A stretch of DNA of 64,000 nucleotides from Klebsiella electrica (GTDB lineage: Bacteria; Pseudomonadota; Gammaproteobacteria; Enterobacterales; Enterobacteriaceae): contig NZ_CP041247.1 in assembly GCF_006711645.1 (NCBI RefSeq), forward strand, positions 2,046,001 through 2,110,000. The letters run 5' to 3'. A program made the position numbers and the translations under genes. The notes beneath the pieces were generated by a model. That model did not search any database. It was given only the letters and a program-made list of their open reading frames with translations, and was not told the origin of the DNA. This document shows positions 36,877-45,347 of the stretch, in pieces (within the stretch, counting starts at the first letter, position 1; each line of letters starts with the position of its first letter).

Positions 36877-36987
36877 GTCGTTGCGCATCAGGAAAACGGT
36901 GGCGAGAGGGGGCGAGTAGTGTTTGAACCATCGGAATTAAGCGTCGCATGGCGCCAGGGGAGAGGGGGCGGAGCTGAAAAGGGGGGA

Positions 36988-37013
36988 GCACTCCGCAGCG
37001 CGTTGCGGAGTGC
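36988..37013 (-). terminator. Terminator-like hairpin of the minus-strand microcompartment operon
   Basis: Perfect 10-bp stem GCACTCCGCA (36988-36997) with TGCGGAGTGC (37004-37013), loop of six bases. It lies 17 bp past the aquaporin stop. On the minus strand it is followed by a C/T-rich tract including TTTT. Confidence 0.7.
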
Positions 37014-37029
37014 CGGCGCGTCAGGTTAA

Positions 37030-37857
37030 TCATGACAGCGGATGATTCGCCGTCTCCCCGGCGGCTTTGGCGGCAGGGAGGTTGCGCCCGATACCGAAGC
37101 GATAGATAGCCGCGCCGAGGATCCCGCCGATGACCGGCGCAATCAAAGGCACGAGGAAGTAGGGGAGTTCTCTGCCGCCGGTCATGGCAACGGAGCCCCA
37201 GCCGTTCAGAAAGGTAAACAGTTTTGGGCCAAAATCACGAGCCGGGTTCATGGCAAATCCGGTTAGCGGCGCGGTCGCCGCACCGATGACCGCCACCAGC
37301 AGGCCAATCAGCAGCGGTGCCAGCGGCCCTTTCGGCACGCCGTTGCCATCGTCGGTCAGCGCCATGATCAAGCCAATCAGCATCGAGGTAATGACAATTT
37401 CCACCAGCGCCGCAAGCCAGACGCTGATGCTGGCCGCCGGATAGGTCGAAAAGATGCTGGCCAGATACAGGCTGTCCTGACTGCCGCGCACCATCTGGTG
37501 GGCCTGTTCATAATCAGCGAACAGATTGTGGTACAGCAGATAGGTCAGGGCGGCGCCGCAAAATGCGCCAGCCATCTGCGCCAGGATATAAGGCGCGACT
37601 TTTTTCGCCTCAAAGCGGGCGAACATCCATAACGCGATGGTGACCGCCGGGTTAAGATGAGCCCCGGAAATCCCCGCCGTCAGGTACACCGCCAGCGCAA
37701 TCCCCAGCCCCCACACAATGCAGATTTCCCAAAGACCGAAGCTGGCGCCAGCCAGTTTTGCCGCACACAGTACGCTGGTGCCGAAAAACAGAAACAATCC
37801 GGTCCCCAGAAATTCTGCAATACACTGTCCGGTTACTGATTCACGAGAGTCACTCAT
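37030..37857 (-). CDS. Glycerol/propanediol facilitator (aquaglyceroporin, GlpF/PduF type)
   Basis: 275-residue MIP channel with six membrane helices and two NPA motifs (GAHLNPAVT and FAMNPARDFGP). The Asp after the second motif marks the glycerol-conducting branch. It is the last gene of the long minus-strand operon, ending at a hairpin. It would let small polyols such as 1,2-propanediol or glycerol cross the inner membrane, which fits the diol-dehydratase-like residues of the radical enzyme. Confidence 0.93.
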   Translation of the reverse strand: MSDSRESVTGQCIAEFLGTGLFLFFGTSVLCAAKLAGASFGLWEICIVWGLGIALAVYLTAGISGAHLNPAVTIALWMFARFEAKKVAPYILAQMAGAFCGAALTYLLYHNLFADYEQAHQMVRGSQDSLYLASIFSTYPAASISVWLAALVEIVITSMLIGLIMALTDDGNGVPKGPLAPLLIGLLVAVIGAATAPLTGFAMNPARDFGPKLFTFLNGWGSVAMTGGRELPYFLVPLIAPVIGGILGAAIYRFGIGRNLPAAKAAGETANHPLS

Positions 37858-37952
37858 AGTTTTTTTCCTGTATTAAGCGATGCGCTATGCCATCTCTTAA
37901 CGATTGGGGTACAAAGGATAAGAGCGCGAAATCATTTTTTGCGTTGTCAGGA

Positions 37953-38870
37953 TTAGCCGCCGATATGGCAATGAAATCCCATCGATTCAACGAGTTTTTT
38001 CAGGTCGGCCATTTTGGCTTCGGAGTGCGAGCCGACATCCCCCATGGGATAAATGCGGCCCAGCAGGGTATATTTATTTTCGCCAAAGGTGTGATAAGGC
38101 AGGAGATGAATGGTGTCCACCCCGGACATCAGGCGGGCAAATTCAGCAATGCTGCGAATCTCCTCCGGGCTGTCGTTAACGCCGGGAATCACCGGGATGC
38201 GCACAATAACGTGAGTGATAAAGGAGATGCGAATCAGGTTTTCCAGAATCGTACGGTTATCAACACCCGTATTAAGTTGATGAATAGTCGGGTTCACGGC
38301 TTTTATATCCGTCAATGCCAGATCGACCCACGGAAAGACCTCCTCAATCACCGCTTTGCGGGTCATTCCCGTCGTTTCCATCGCCGTATGCCAGCCCTTG
38401 GCTTTACAGGCTTTCAGAAGCTCGCGGGCAAACTCCGGTTGCGCCAGCGGTTCACCGCCGGAGAGGGTAATCCCGCCGCCGGAGCGCCGAAATAAGTTTT
38501 CCTCTTTCTGCAGCTCACGCATCACCTCGCTGACGGTCATGCGTTTGCCTTTCATTTCCAGCGCCTGGGTCGGGCAAACCGCGGTGCATTGGCCGCACTG
38601 AATACAGCGTTCGCGGTCGATAAAGAACGGATTGCCAGGGGAGAGCGCCCGCTGTTGACAGACCTCCACGCATTTTCCGCAGCGAATACAGTCGCTTTTT
38701 TTATAGATTAACTCGGGCTGCGGGCGCTGAGATTCCGGGTTGCTGCACCACTTGCAGGCCAGCGGACAGCCTTTAAAAAAGGGGATCGTGCGGATGCCGG
38801 GGCCATCATGCAGGGAGTAGCGTTGAATATTGAATAACACGCCTTCGGTATCGTATTCGACTCTGTTCAT
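37953..38870 (-). CDS. Glycyl-radical enzyme activase (radical SAM)
   Basis: 305 residues from the ATG at 38870. The radical SAM cluster motif CPLACKWC has Cys35, Cys39 and Cys42. Two ferredoxin-type clusters follow (Cys61/64/67/71 and Cys89/92/95/99), as in activases of diol dehydratase, choline lyase and benzylsuccinate synthase. It abstracts hydrogen from the Gly of the partner enzyme using SAM. It is downstream of the enzyme gene, separated by a strong hairpin that should lower its transcript level. Confidence 0.95.
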   Translation of the reverse strand: MNRVEYDTEGVLFNIQRYSLHDGPGIRTIPFFKGCPLACKWCSNPESQRPQPELIYKKSDCIRCGKCVEVCQQRALSPGNPFFIDRERCIQCGQCTAVCPTQALEMKGKRMTVSEVMRELQKEENLFRRSGGGITLSGGEPLAQPEFARELLKACKAKGWHTAMETTGMTRKAVIEEVFPWVDLALTDIKAVNPTIHQLNTGVDNRTILENLIRISFITHVIVRIPVIPGVNDSPEEIRSIAEFARLMSGVDTIHLLPYHTFGENKYTLLGRIYPMGDVGSHSEAKMADLKKLVESMGFHCHIGG

Positions 38871-38936
38871 AACATCACTCGTCAAAAAAGCGACCACCGG
38901 CAACAGCAAGTCAGCCGCTAAAATCGGGTCTGATAA

Positions 38937-38962
38937 AGGGCCATACGTCGCCGTATGGCCCT
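38937..38962 (-). terminator. Intercistronic hairpin between radical enzyme and activase genes
   Basis: An 11-bp perfect stem (AGGGCCATACG at 38937-38947 with its complement at 38952-38962), loop TCGC. On the minus strand the stem is followed by TTTATC, a weak terminator. It likely allows partial read-through, giving less activase than enzyme. Confidence 0.65.
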
Positions 38963-38978
38963 GGCAGGTCAGGCAAAA

Positions 38979-41522
38979 TCAGAATTGCTGTTCGGTACGG
39001 CTGATGATGTCATCCTGGACTTCTTTCGCCAGCACCACGAACTGCGCGCTATAGCCCGCAACGCGAACCACCAGGTCCTGGTGCTGCTGCGGATTTTTCT
39101 GTGCTTCCAGCAAGGTGTTGCGATCGATAACGTTAAACTGTACGTGCATCCCTTTCTTATCGAAGTAGTTGCGCACCAGACCGCCAAAGTTTCGCAGACC
39201 CTTTTCCCCCGCCAGCGAGGAAGGCAGGAATTTCTGGTTGTAGAGCGTGCCGTTCGAAGCGATAAAGTGATCCAGTTTGGCTACCGAGTTGGCGGCGGCG
39301 GTCGGGCCGAGGGTATCTTTCCCCTGGCGCGGCGATACGCCGTCGGCAAGCGGTTCTTTCGCCAGGCGACCGTCCGGCAGAGCGCTCACGTCTTTACCAA
39401 ACAGCACGTTCGCCGACACCGGATAGATACCGGCCTGGAAACGTCCGCCGCGTGGGTTGGTGTACTTCTCCACTTCCTGGCAGTAGATCAGCGCGCACTG
39501 GCGGGCGACAAGATCCACGTCGTCGATGTCGTTACCAAAACACGGCGTATTTTCCAGAATATGGCGAATCTCTTCATAACGCGGATTTGCCGCCGACGGG
39601 GCCGGACTGGTGCTGGCGAGCTGACGATAGACTTCGTTTTTAATCTCTGCCGGATTCAGCGAACCGTGCCGGTCGATAATGCGTTTGACCACTTCGTAAA
39701 TATCCTGCTCGCCGAGAGAGGATTTTGCCGCCGCGCTATGCGCGGTGCCGCCGACCGGGTAGCCGAAGTTGGCGTCCAGCGCGCCCTTCAGTTCCTGAAG
39801 CGTCAGGCGACGATCTTCAAACACCTGTTTTTGGATGGCGTAGACGGAGTCGCCGGTATCGGCAATGCCGAATGCCTGCGGGCCGGTAAAGTTGTAAATC
39901 GCGCCGCCTTCCTGCAGGGATTTACCGCGGCCAATGCAGTCATCCACCAGCGCGGAGAGGAACGGCAGCGGGCAGCGTTCGCCGTGGGCAATGTCGACAC
40001 TGTTGCACGCCTCGACCAACTGGTGCACAAAGTGCGCCATCTGTTTTTTGAAGGCAGCGAAGAAGTCGTCCATACCGGTGTACTGGGTCATTTCGCCGGT
40101 CATCGGCCCCAGTTGTTTGTCTGCCGAGCGGCCGTTATTAAGGGTGATCTCCAGGACCTTCGCGACGTTGAAGAACGCCGCGTCGTGCCAGCCTTCGGTG
40201 CGATGCGGCGCCTGCGGCTCCACGCAGCCGATGATGCAGTAGTCGCGGGCGTCATGCAGCGAGACGCCGCGGTTTTGCAGCGCCGGGATGATCACCTCAT
40301 CGTTGTACATGGCCGGTACGCCAAGCCCCAGACGGACCAGCTCGCAGGCGCGATAGAGAAACTCATCCGGCGTGCCTTGCCAGACGCGAATCGAGAAAGA
40401 GGGCTGCGGTAAACGCACGTGGGCCGTGGCTTCCATACACATGTAGGTTAGTGGGTTGGTGGCGTCGCGACCATCTTCCGTCTGACCGCCCACGCACAGG
40501 TTCTGGAACACGGCGTAGCCGGCGAAGGCCTGGGCAGAAATCTCATCGCGGGTTTTGTTGATATCGTTAAGCTTGATCCAGCAGCAGTCCACCAGCTCCT
40601 GGGCAAATTCGCTGCCGATGGCGGTATCCGCCGCCAGATATGGATACATGTACTGGTCGAAACGACCGGGGGAAATCGAGTGGCCGCTGGATTCAATCTG
40701 CAGCATGCTCTGAATAAACCAGAAGGACTGGCAGGCTTCCCAGAAGGTTGTCGCGCCGTATTCCGGCACGCGGGTACAGTTGCTGGCAATCTGTTCCAGC
40801 TCGCGCTGGCGGATAGGGTCGCGTTCTTCACGGGCAAGGCGCGAGGCTTCCTGCGCGTAGCGATGGGCGAAGTTGATTGCCGCCTGATAGCTCAGAATAA
40901 CGGCGTTGTAGAACTGCTCTTTTTTGATGTAATCAGAAGTGCGGCGGTCGAGATTCTCCAGCGCGCGGGTGACTTCATCGATGATCCCGCGAAAGCCGAT
41001 TTTCAGTACCTTGCCATAGTCGACGCTGACGTGTCCGACACCGCCAAAGAAGTAGTTGCCGACGGTGAAGACGCCGTTGCTCATGCTCTCTTTCGTCCCT
41101 TCGGACATATAGGCGGCGGCGAGCGAACTGGTGGTTTTACCCGGCCAGTATTTAAAAGCCTGGTGGAGCTCATCGGCGGTTTTTTTCTCAATAATAAACG
41201 GGTCGGCAACACGCTGTGCCATGGTGTCGAACTCATTTTCGACCCACTCATAAGAAAACTCAGGGCAAATTTCTGTTGAACGCGGATTAATCGTGACGGC
41301 GCCGACGATTAACTCGTCAGGGCGAATAGTGACCGGCAGTTCGTTAAATATTTTCTCAACGACTTTTGCCCGACGCATAATAGCGGGAAGCTGTTCATTC
41401 TCTTTATATGCCTCGGTTGCCAGCACCGCACGTTCAGATTCTACATATGGTTTAGCATGCAGGATCATATTTTTAAGTCTTACTACACGATCGGTCGGAT
41501 GAGTAAAGCCTTTCTCTAACAT
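38979..41522 (-). CDS. Glycyl radical enzyme, B12-independent diol dehydratase type
   Basis: 847-residue pyruvate-formate-lyase-like enzyme. The radical Gly is Gly823 in RVAGYSAQF. Thiyl Cys433 and Glu435 are in GCVEPQ. His164 (GVGHVSVDY), His281 and Ser282 (SSGHSIS) and Asp447 (GWHDAAF) fall at the same numbers as the diol-binding residues of Clostridium butyricum glycerol dehydratase. This argues for dehydration of 1,2-propanediol or glycerol rather than choline cleavage. There is no N-terminal extension, unlike the longer type II choline lyases, so packaging would rely on other contacts. It is upstream of its activase in the same operon. Confidence 0.9.
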   Translation of the reverse strand: MLEKGFTHPTDRVVRLKNMILHAKPYVESERAVLATEAYKENEQLPAIMRRAKVVEKIFNELPVTIRPDELIVGAVTINPRSTEICPEFSYEWVENEFDTMAQRVADPFIIEKKTADELHQAFKYWPGKTTSSLAAAYMSEGTKESMSNGVFTVGNYFFGGVGHVSVDYGKVLKIGFRGIIDEVTRALENLDRRTSDYIKKEQFYNAVILSYQAAINFAHRYAQEASRLAREERDPIRQRELEQIASNCTRVPEYGATTFWEACQSFWFIQSMLQIESSGHSISPGRFDQYMYPYLAADTAIGSEFAQELVDCCWIKLNDINKTRDEISAQAFAGYAVFQNLCVGGQTEDGRDATNPLTYMCMEATAHVRLPQPSFSIRVWQGTPDEFLYRACELVRLGLGVPAMYNDEVIIPALQNRGVSLHDARDYCIIGCVEPQAPHRTEGWHDAAFFNVAKVLEITLNNGRSADKQLGPMTGEMTQYTGMDDFFAAFKKQMAHFVHQLVEACNSVDIAHGERCPLPFLSALVDDCIGRGKSLQEGGAIYNFTGPQAFGIADTGDSVYAIQKQVFEDRRLTLQELKGALDANFGYPVGGTAHSAAAKSSLGEQDIYEVVKRIIDRHGSLNPAEIKNEVYRQLASTSPAPSAANPRYEEIRHILENTPCFGNDIDDVDLVARQCALIYCQEVEKYTNPRGGRFQAGIYPVSANVLFGKDVSALPDGRLAKEPLADGVSPRQGKDTLGPTAAANSVAKLDHFIASNGTLYNQKFLPSSLAGEKGLRNFGGLVRNYFDKKGMHVQFNVIDRNTLLEAQKNPQQHQDLVVRVAGYSAQFVVLAKEVQDDIISRTEQQF

Positions 41523-41600
41523 ACAATAACTCCCGAAATGATATAAGCGTGGGGTATTACCACACCTGAGTTTTTTTACCTGACGGTAGTGCCGGGTACG

Positions 41601-42176
41601 CTAGCTAATAGTATTGCTGCCGATTAAACTAATAAATTGACGTAATATTTCCGGGTGCGCCATCCAGGTCGTCGCGGTGACAAGATTGCCGTCATGTACC
41701 GCCTCGTGGTCCGCGGCGCTCACCCATATGCCGCCAGCCATTTCAACTTCAGGCTTCAAAGTGAAATATCCCGTCAGCGTTTTACCTTTTAATATCCCGG
41801 CGGCAACCAGAATTTGTGGTCCATGACATATCGCGGCAATCGGTAGCGAAATATTATTCGCACAGTGGATGATATTTAATACCATCCGGTTGAGGCGTAA
41901 ATATTCCGGAGCGCGGCCGCCGGCAAGATATATCCCACAATATTCCTGCACTCTGACCTCATCAAAAGAGGCGGTTAAGCGCAACAGGTGGCCAGGCTTT
42001 TCGCTATAGGTTTGATCGCCCTCAAAATCATGAATCGCGGTCTTGATATATTCCCCGCTGCGTTTTCCGGGGCACACCACATCCACTCTGAAACCTAACA
42101 TGCTTAATGCCTGCCACGGCACCATGACTTCATAGTCTTCAGAGAAATCGCCTGCCAGTAGCAAAATTCTTTTCAT
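41601..42176 (-). CDS. DJ-1/PfpI-family protein in the microcompartment operon
   Basis: 191 residues from the ATG at 42176. It has the DJ-1/PfpI core with nucleophile Cys117 followed by His118 in AAICHGPQIL and the strand-turn GIYLAGGRAPEYL. Family members act as deglycases, proteases or aldehyde-handling enzymes. Being placed directly upstream of the aldehyde-generating radical enzyme suggests repair of aldehyde adducts, but this is inference. A longer in-frame start at 42230 has no support. Confidence 0.85.
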   Translation of the reverse strand: MKRILLLAGDFSEDYEVMVPWQALSMLGFRVDVVCPGKRSGEYIKTAIHDFEGDQTYSEKPGHLLRLTASFDEVRVQEYCGIYLAGGRAPEYLRLNRMVLNIIHCANNISLPIAAICHGPQILVAAGILKGKTLTGYFTLKPEVEMAGGIWVSAADHEAVHDGNLVTATTWMAHPEILRQFISLIGSNTIS

Positions 42177-42186
42177 AAGCGAACTC

Positions 42187-42501
42187 TCAGAACGTACTGT
42201 CATCATCCTCAATAATACGCATGGCTTCATTCACTGCGGCGATCTCGCCGAACAGCGCCAGCGTCGTGATATGCTGCGGACAGCTGCCAAAGATCTCCGA
42301 TACCGCAACATGTGCGCTTTTACTTGCCAGATCGGCGTAAAAGTACAGATCGGGTACTGGCAACATCATCAACCCGATAGCGTCAATGCGGATGCTTTCC
42401 AGCCGGTTGCGAGCTTCCGAAGGCATCCGCCTTTTCAGCATGGCGAGCGTTTCCGCCGTCGGCGCGTTGATAATGCGTTTTTTCATGATCGGGTCAGCCA
42501 T
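42187..42501 (-). CDS. Divergent BMC-domain protein (PduU/EutS-like core)
   Basis: 104 residues. The core DAIGLMMLPVPDLYFYADLA followed by KSAHVAVSEIFGS and LFGEIAAVNEAMRII aligns by eye with the second half of PduU/EutS-type BMC domains (AIGIMTLTPSEASIIACDIA). It begins with RIINAPTAETLAML, a variant N-terminus that I have seen only with microcompartment genes. It is shorter than PduU and lacks its beta-barrel extension. It may be a minor shell or cargo-binding subunit. It is ten bases from the DJ-1 gene. Confidence 0.65.
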   Translation of the reverse strand: MADPIMKKRIINAPTAETLAMLKRRMPSEARNRLESIRIDAIGLMMLPVPDLYFYADLASKSAHVAVSEIFGSCPQHITTLALFGEIAAVNEAMRIIEDDDSTF

Positions 42502-42511
42502 CCTGCTTCAG

Positions 42512-44014
42512 TCAACGAATATTGAGCGCTTCAACCATTATGCAACGGCGGTGCCTGGCGTAGGAGCGTGCCGAGGTCAGGCCTTCACCGGTCGGACCGG
42601 CGATGGTAAATGTAGAGTGTCCTTCGCCGCCGACGCCTAACCCGGCATACGACGGGCCATTTTTCACAAAAATAGTGGTCTGGATCAGCCGCGCCATTTT
42701 GGTCAGTTTATCGACGTTGGTAGAGTGCATCATCGCCGTGTGACGATGACCATGTTCCACCTTCACCGCCAGATCGATCGCTTCATCGACGTTTTCCACT
42801 CTGACCACCGGCAAAATCGGCATCATCAGTTCGTGCACCACGAAGGGATGGTCACGCTCGGTTTCAATCAGAATAACTTTGATCTCCTCCGGCACGCTGA
42901 TACCGATTTGCTGCAGAATGTAGCGCGCATCTTTCCCCACCATTGCGGTACTCGGACCGTTCCCTTTTTCATTCAGCACCAGCGCCTGTAAGCGCTGAAT
43001 ATGTTGCTTGTCGCACAGCAGCCAGGCGCCGCTTTTTTTCATGCAGTGGATGAGATAGTCCGCCACCTCATTGACGACAATGGCCTCTTTTTCCGCCACG
43101 CAGGGGAGGTTGTTATCGAAGCTGCAGCCGTTGATGATATCGCGGGCGGCTTTCTCGATATTGGCGGTTTCATCAACAACGACGGGAGGGTTGCCCGCAC
43201 CGGCGCCAATCGCTTTCTTACCGGACGACATCACGGTTTTGACTATCGCCGGCCCGCCGGTAGCGACCAGCATATTGATACGCGCGTCGCCGATTAAGGC
43301 ATTGGTGTTGTCAATTGACGGGCTGGCGACCGTGACGACCAGACTGGCGGGGGCGCCAAGCCGGGCCAGCTGTTGATTGATGAGCGTGATGCAGTGTAAC
43401 GACACCTGACGCGAGCGCGGATGCGGGCTAAAGACCACGGCGTTTCCTGCGGCCAGCATACCGAGGGTATTGTTGATAATGGTCTCGGTCGGATTGGTGG
43501 TCGGCGTGATTGAACCAATGACACCATAGGCGGAGTATTCGGTCAGCGTCAGGCCGCCGTCGCCGCTGGTTGCCGCGGTGATGAGATCTTCAACCCCTGG
43601 GGTTTTTTGCGCGGCAACGCGGTTTTTCACCATCTTATCGGCATAGTTTCCCATCCCGGTCTCTTCCACCGCCATGGTCGAGAGCGTGTGCAAAATTTTT
43701 TCCTGCAGGAAAAACTGGCGAATGCCTTCAACAAAGCGGGCGCGATCCTGCATTGAGCAGTGGCGATACTGGATGTATGCCTGCTGCGCCGCCGCAATCG
43801 CGGCATCCATGGTGGCAAACACCCCGTCACCGGCGCTACCGTCGACAGCGGTTGCGGTCTGGCTTGCCAGTACGCTGGCGACAATCGCGTCGATGCTGCC
43901 GCGATCGAGCGGTGTGGTGGCTGCCGGCGCGTGCTGTTCGGGCGCTGGTGCCGTCGTTTTGGTATATTTACTCAGCACGCGGGAGACGGCCTGAGTAATA
44001 TCAAGATCGTTCAT
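42512..44014 (-). CDS. CoA-acylating aldehyde dehydrogenase (PduP/EutE type)
   Basis: 500 residues. Catalytic Cys305 is in DNNLPCVAEKE, with the upstream NPTETIINN and GAGAGNPPVVVD nucleotide-binding regions. An amphipathic N-terminal helix (residues ~2-18, DLDITQAVSRVLSKY) followed by a Pro/Ala linker is a classic encapsulation peptide. It converts the aldehyde product to acyl-CoA inside the compartment and regenerates NADH for the alcohol dehydrogenase. Confidence 0.94.
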   Translation of the reverse strand: MNDLDITQAVSRVLSKYTKTTAPAPEQHAPAATTPLDRGSIDAIVASVLASQTATAVDGSAGDGVFATMDAAIAAAQQAYIQYRHCSMQDRARFVEGIRQFFLQEKILHTLSTMAVEETGMGNYADKMVKNRVAAQKTPGVEDLITAATSGDGGLTLTEYSAYGVIGSITPTTNPTETIINNTLGMLAAGNAVVFSPHPRSRQVSLHCITLINQQLARLGAPASLVVTVASPSIDNTNALIGDARINMLVATGGPAIVKTVMSSGKKAIGAGAGNPPVVVDETANIEKAARDIINGCSFDNNLPCVAEKEAIVVNEVADYLIHCMKKSGAWLLCDKQHIQRLQALVLNEKGNGPSTAMVGKDARYILQQIGISVPEEIKVILIETERDHPFVVHELMMPILPVVRVENVDEAIDLAVKVEHGHRHTAMMHSTNVDKLTKMARLIQTTIFVKNGPSYAGLGVGGEGHSTFTIAGPTGEGLTSARSYARHRRCIMVEALNIR

Positions 44015-44055
44015 GCTGTATCTTCCTTACTTCGCTTCGCTCGTGGGGGCCACCA

Positions 44056-44841
44056 TCAAATGTACGGCGTCGTGGTCGATTTGATGGGCGCCGGATCGAG
44101 CGTCGCCAGCAGCTGTTTCCCGACGTCTCTGGCGGCGATGACCGCCTGGCGTACCGCGCCGGAATCACCGGCGAACGTGAAGATCACTTCGTTACTGAAG
44201 CTGGTGCCGTGCGCCGGACTGGCGTAACCCACCGGTTCGATGACGGCGGCTTTTGCCGCGGCGTCGGCGACCACTACGCCAATCGCCGCCGGGGAAGCGC
44301 AGGTCAGGCCGAAAGATTTACCCAGCGGGGCGCCGAAGGCTTTATTGAGCGCGCTGCTGGCGCGGGCGGTGTACTGGAACTCCAGATGACCGGCCGGGGA
44401 GCCATAAACATCGCCCATGGTGCGTTGAATTTCGCCCAGCGCGACTTCAACCGCGCGGCGCACATCGGAGACATCGGCGGCGCCGAAAATGATCAGGCAA
44501 CCATGCCCGCCGCCGCCCTCGGTATCGCGAGCCAGCTCGATGGAGAGAATTTCACTGTTGGTGGCTTTAATGGCCTCATCCGCGGCAAATATATGCGGTC
44601 CGGCCCCGGTCCGGGCGCCAAGAATACCGATGGAGCGATATTTCTTGTCGATATTCATGACTTCATGTAATTGATGATCAACATTGGCAATAACTAATCC
44701 AATGGTATGCCCAAGGGCCGTGCCGACAAATTCAGTTAAACCGCAACCGATAAAGCTGGCCAGCGTTTTATTATTTGCGCGATCATCAGTCTGTTTGTGC
44801 ATTACTTCAGATATAATCTGCTCAACAAGATTATCTCTCAT
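44056..44841 (-). CDS. PduB-like tandem-BMC shell protein
   Basis: 261 residues with two BMC domains, close to PduB throughout (LTEFVGTALGHTIGLVIANVD, IDKKYRSIGILGARTGAGPH, HLEFQYTARASSALNKAFGAP). An N-terminal helix (NLVEQIISEVMHKQ) before a linker mirrors the PduB segment that tethers cargo to the shell. Trimers of this class form large gated pores. It is 21 bases behind the PduA-like gene. Confidence 0.94.
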   Translation of the reverse strand: MRDNLVEQIISEVMHKQTDDRANNKTLASFIGCGLTEFVGTALGHTIGLVIANVDHQLHEVMNIDKKYRSIGILGARTGAGPHIFAADEAIKATNSEILSIELARDTEGGGGHGCLIIFGAADVSDVRRAVEVALGEIQRTMGDVYGSPAGHLEFQYTARASSALNKAFGAPLGKSFGLTCASPAAIGVVVADAAAKAAVIEPVGYASPAHGTSFSNEVIFTFAGDSGAVRQAVIAARDVGKQLLATLDPAPIKSTTTPYI

Positions 44842-44862
44842 GGTCGGTATCCTCTGGCTTTA

Positions 44863-45144
44863 TTAACTGACAGCTTTCGGCAGGATTTTTTCCACTTCAA
44901 TATGTGGGCGCGGAATCACATGTACGGAGACCAGTTCACCGACTTTACCTGCCGCCGCTGAGCCGGCGTCCGTTGCCGCTTTGACTGCGCCGACGTCGCC
45001 GCGAACCATCACGGTAACCAAACCGGAACCAATTTTTTCATAACCCACCAGCGTGACGTTAGCGGATTTCACCATGGTATCTGCGGCTTCGATTGCGGAA
45101 ACCAGACCTTTTGTTTCAACCATACCTAATGCTTCTTGTTGCAT
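44863..45144 (-). CDS. PduA/PduJ-like hexameric BMC shell protein
   Basis: 93 residues from the ATG at 45144. It is a canonical BMC-H protein ([55 protein letters not shown]). This subunit normally makes most of the shell facets and small-metabolite pores. The 203 bp upstream, before the kinase gene, are AT-rich without a reading frame and may hold an internal promoter for abundant shell expression. Confidence 0.95.
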   Translation of the reverse strand: MQQEALGMVETKGLVSAIEAADTMVKSANVTLVGYEKIGSGLVTVMVRGDVGAVKAATDAGSAAAGKVGELVSVHVIPRPHIEVEKILPKAVS

Positions 45145-45347
45145 AACGACCTCAATATTTCCAGGTGAGAGTAAAAGCAAGTTATGAATTAACCGACGAA
45201 GGTTGAGTTCATAGACTTAATAAATTCATGCACTACGATGTTATGGTGCCAGAGACAAAATGTTTTGCCCGGCAGAGAGACTTTCTTGTTTTCCCGTTTT
45301 CAGCTGGACAATAAAATCCTCCCCGAATGACTACCTTGAGGACGCGC

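Noticed and set aside
38955..40412. 485-codon plus-strand frame inside the radical enzyme gene
   Set aside because: GC-rich coding sequence leaves long open antisense frames. The minus strand encodes a complete glycyl radical enzyme here.
38979..41522. Choline trimethylamine-lyase (CutC) identity for the radical enzyme
   Set aside because: The protein is 847 residues without the N-terminal extension of the long proteobacterial CutC type, and keeps the His164/His281/Asp447 diol-binding set. A facilitator channel and PocR domain also point to a diol.
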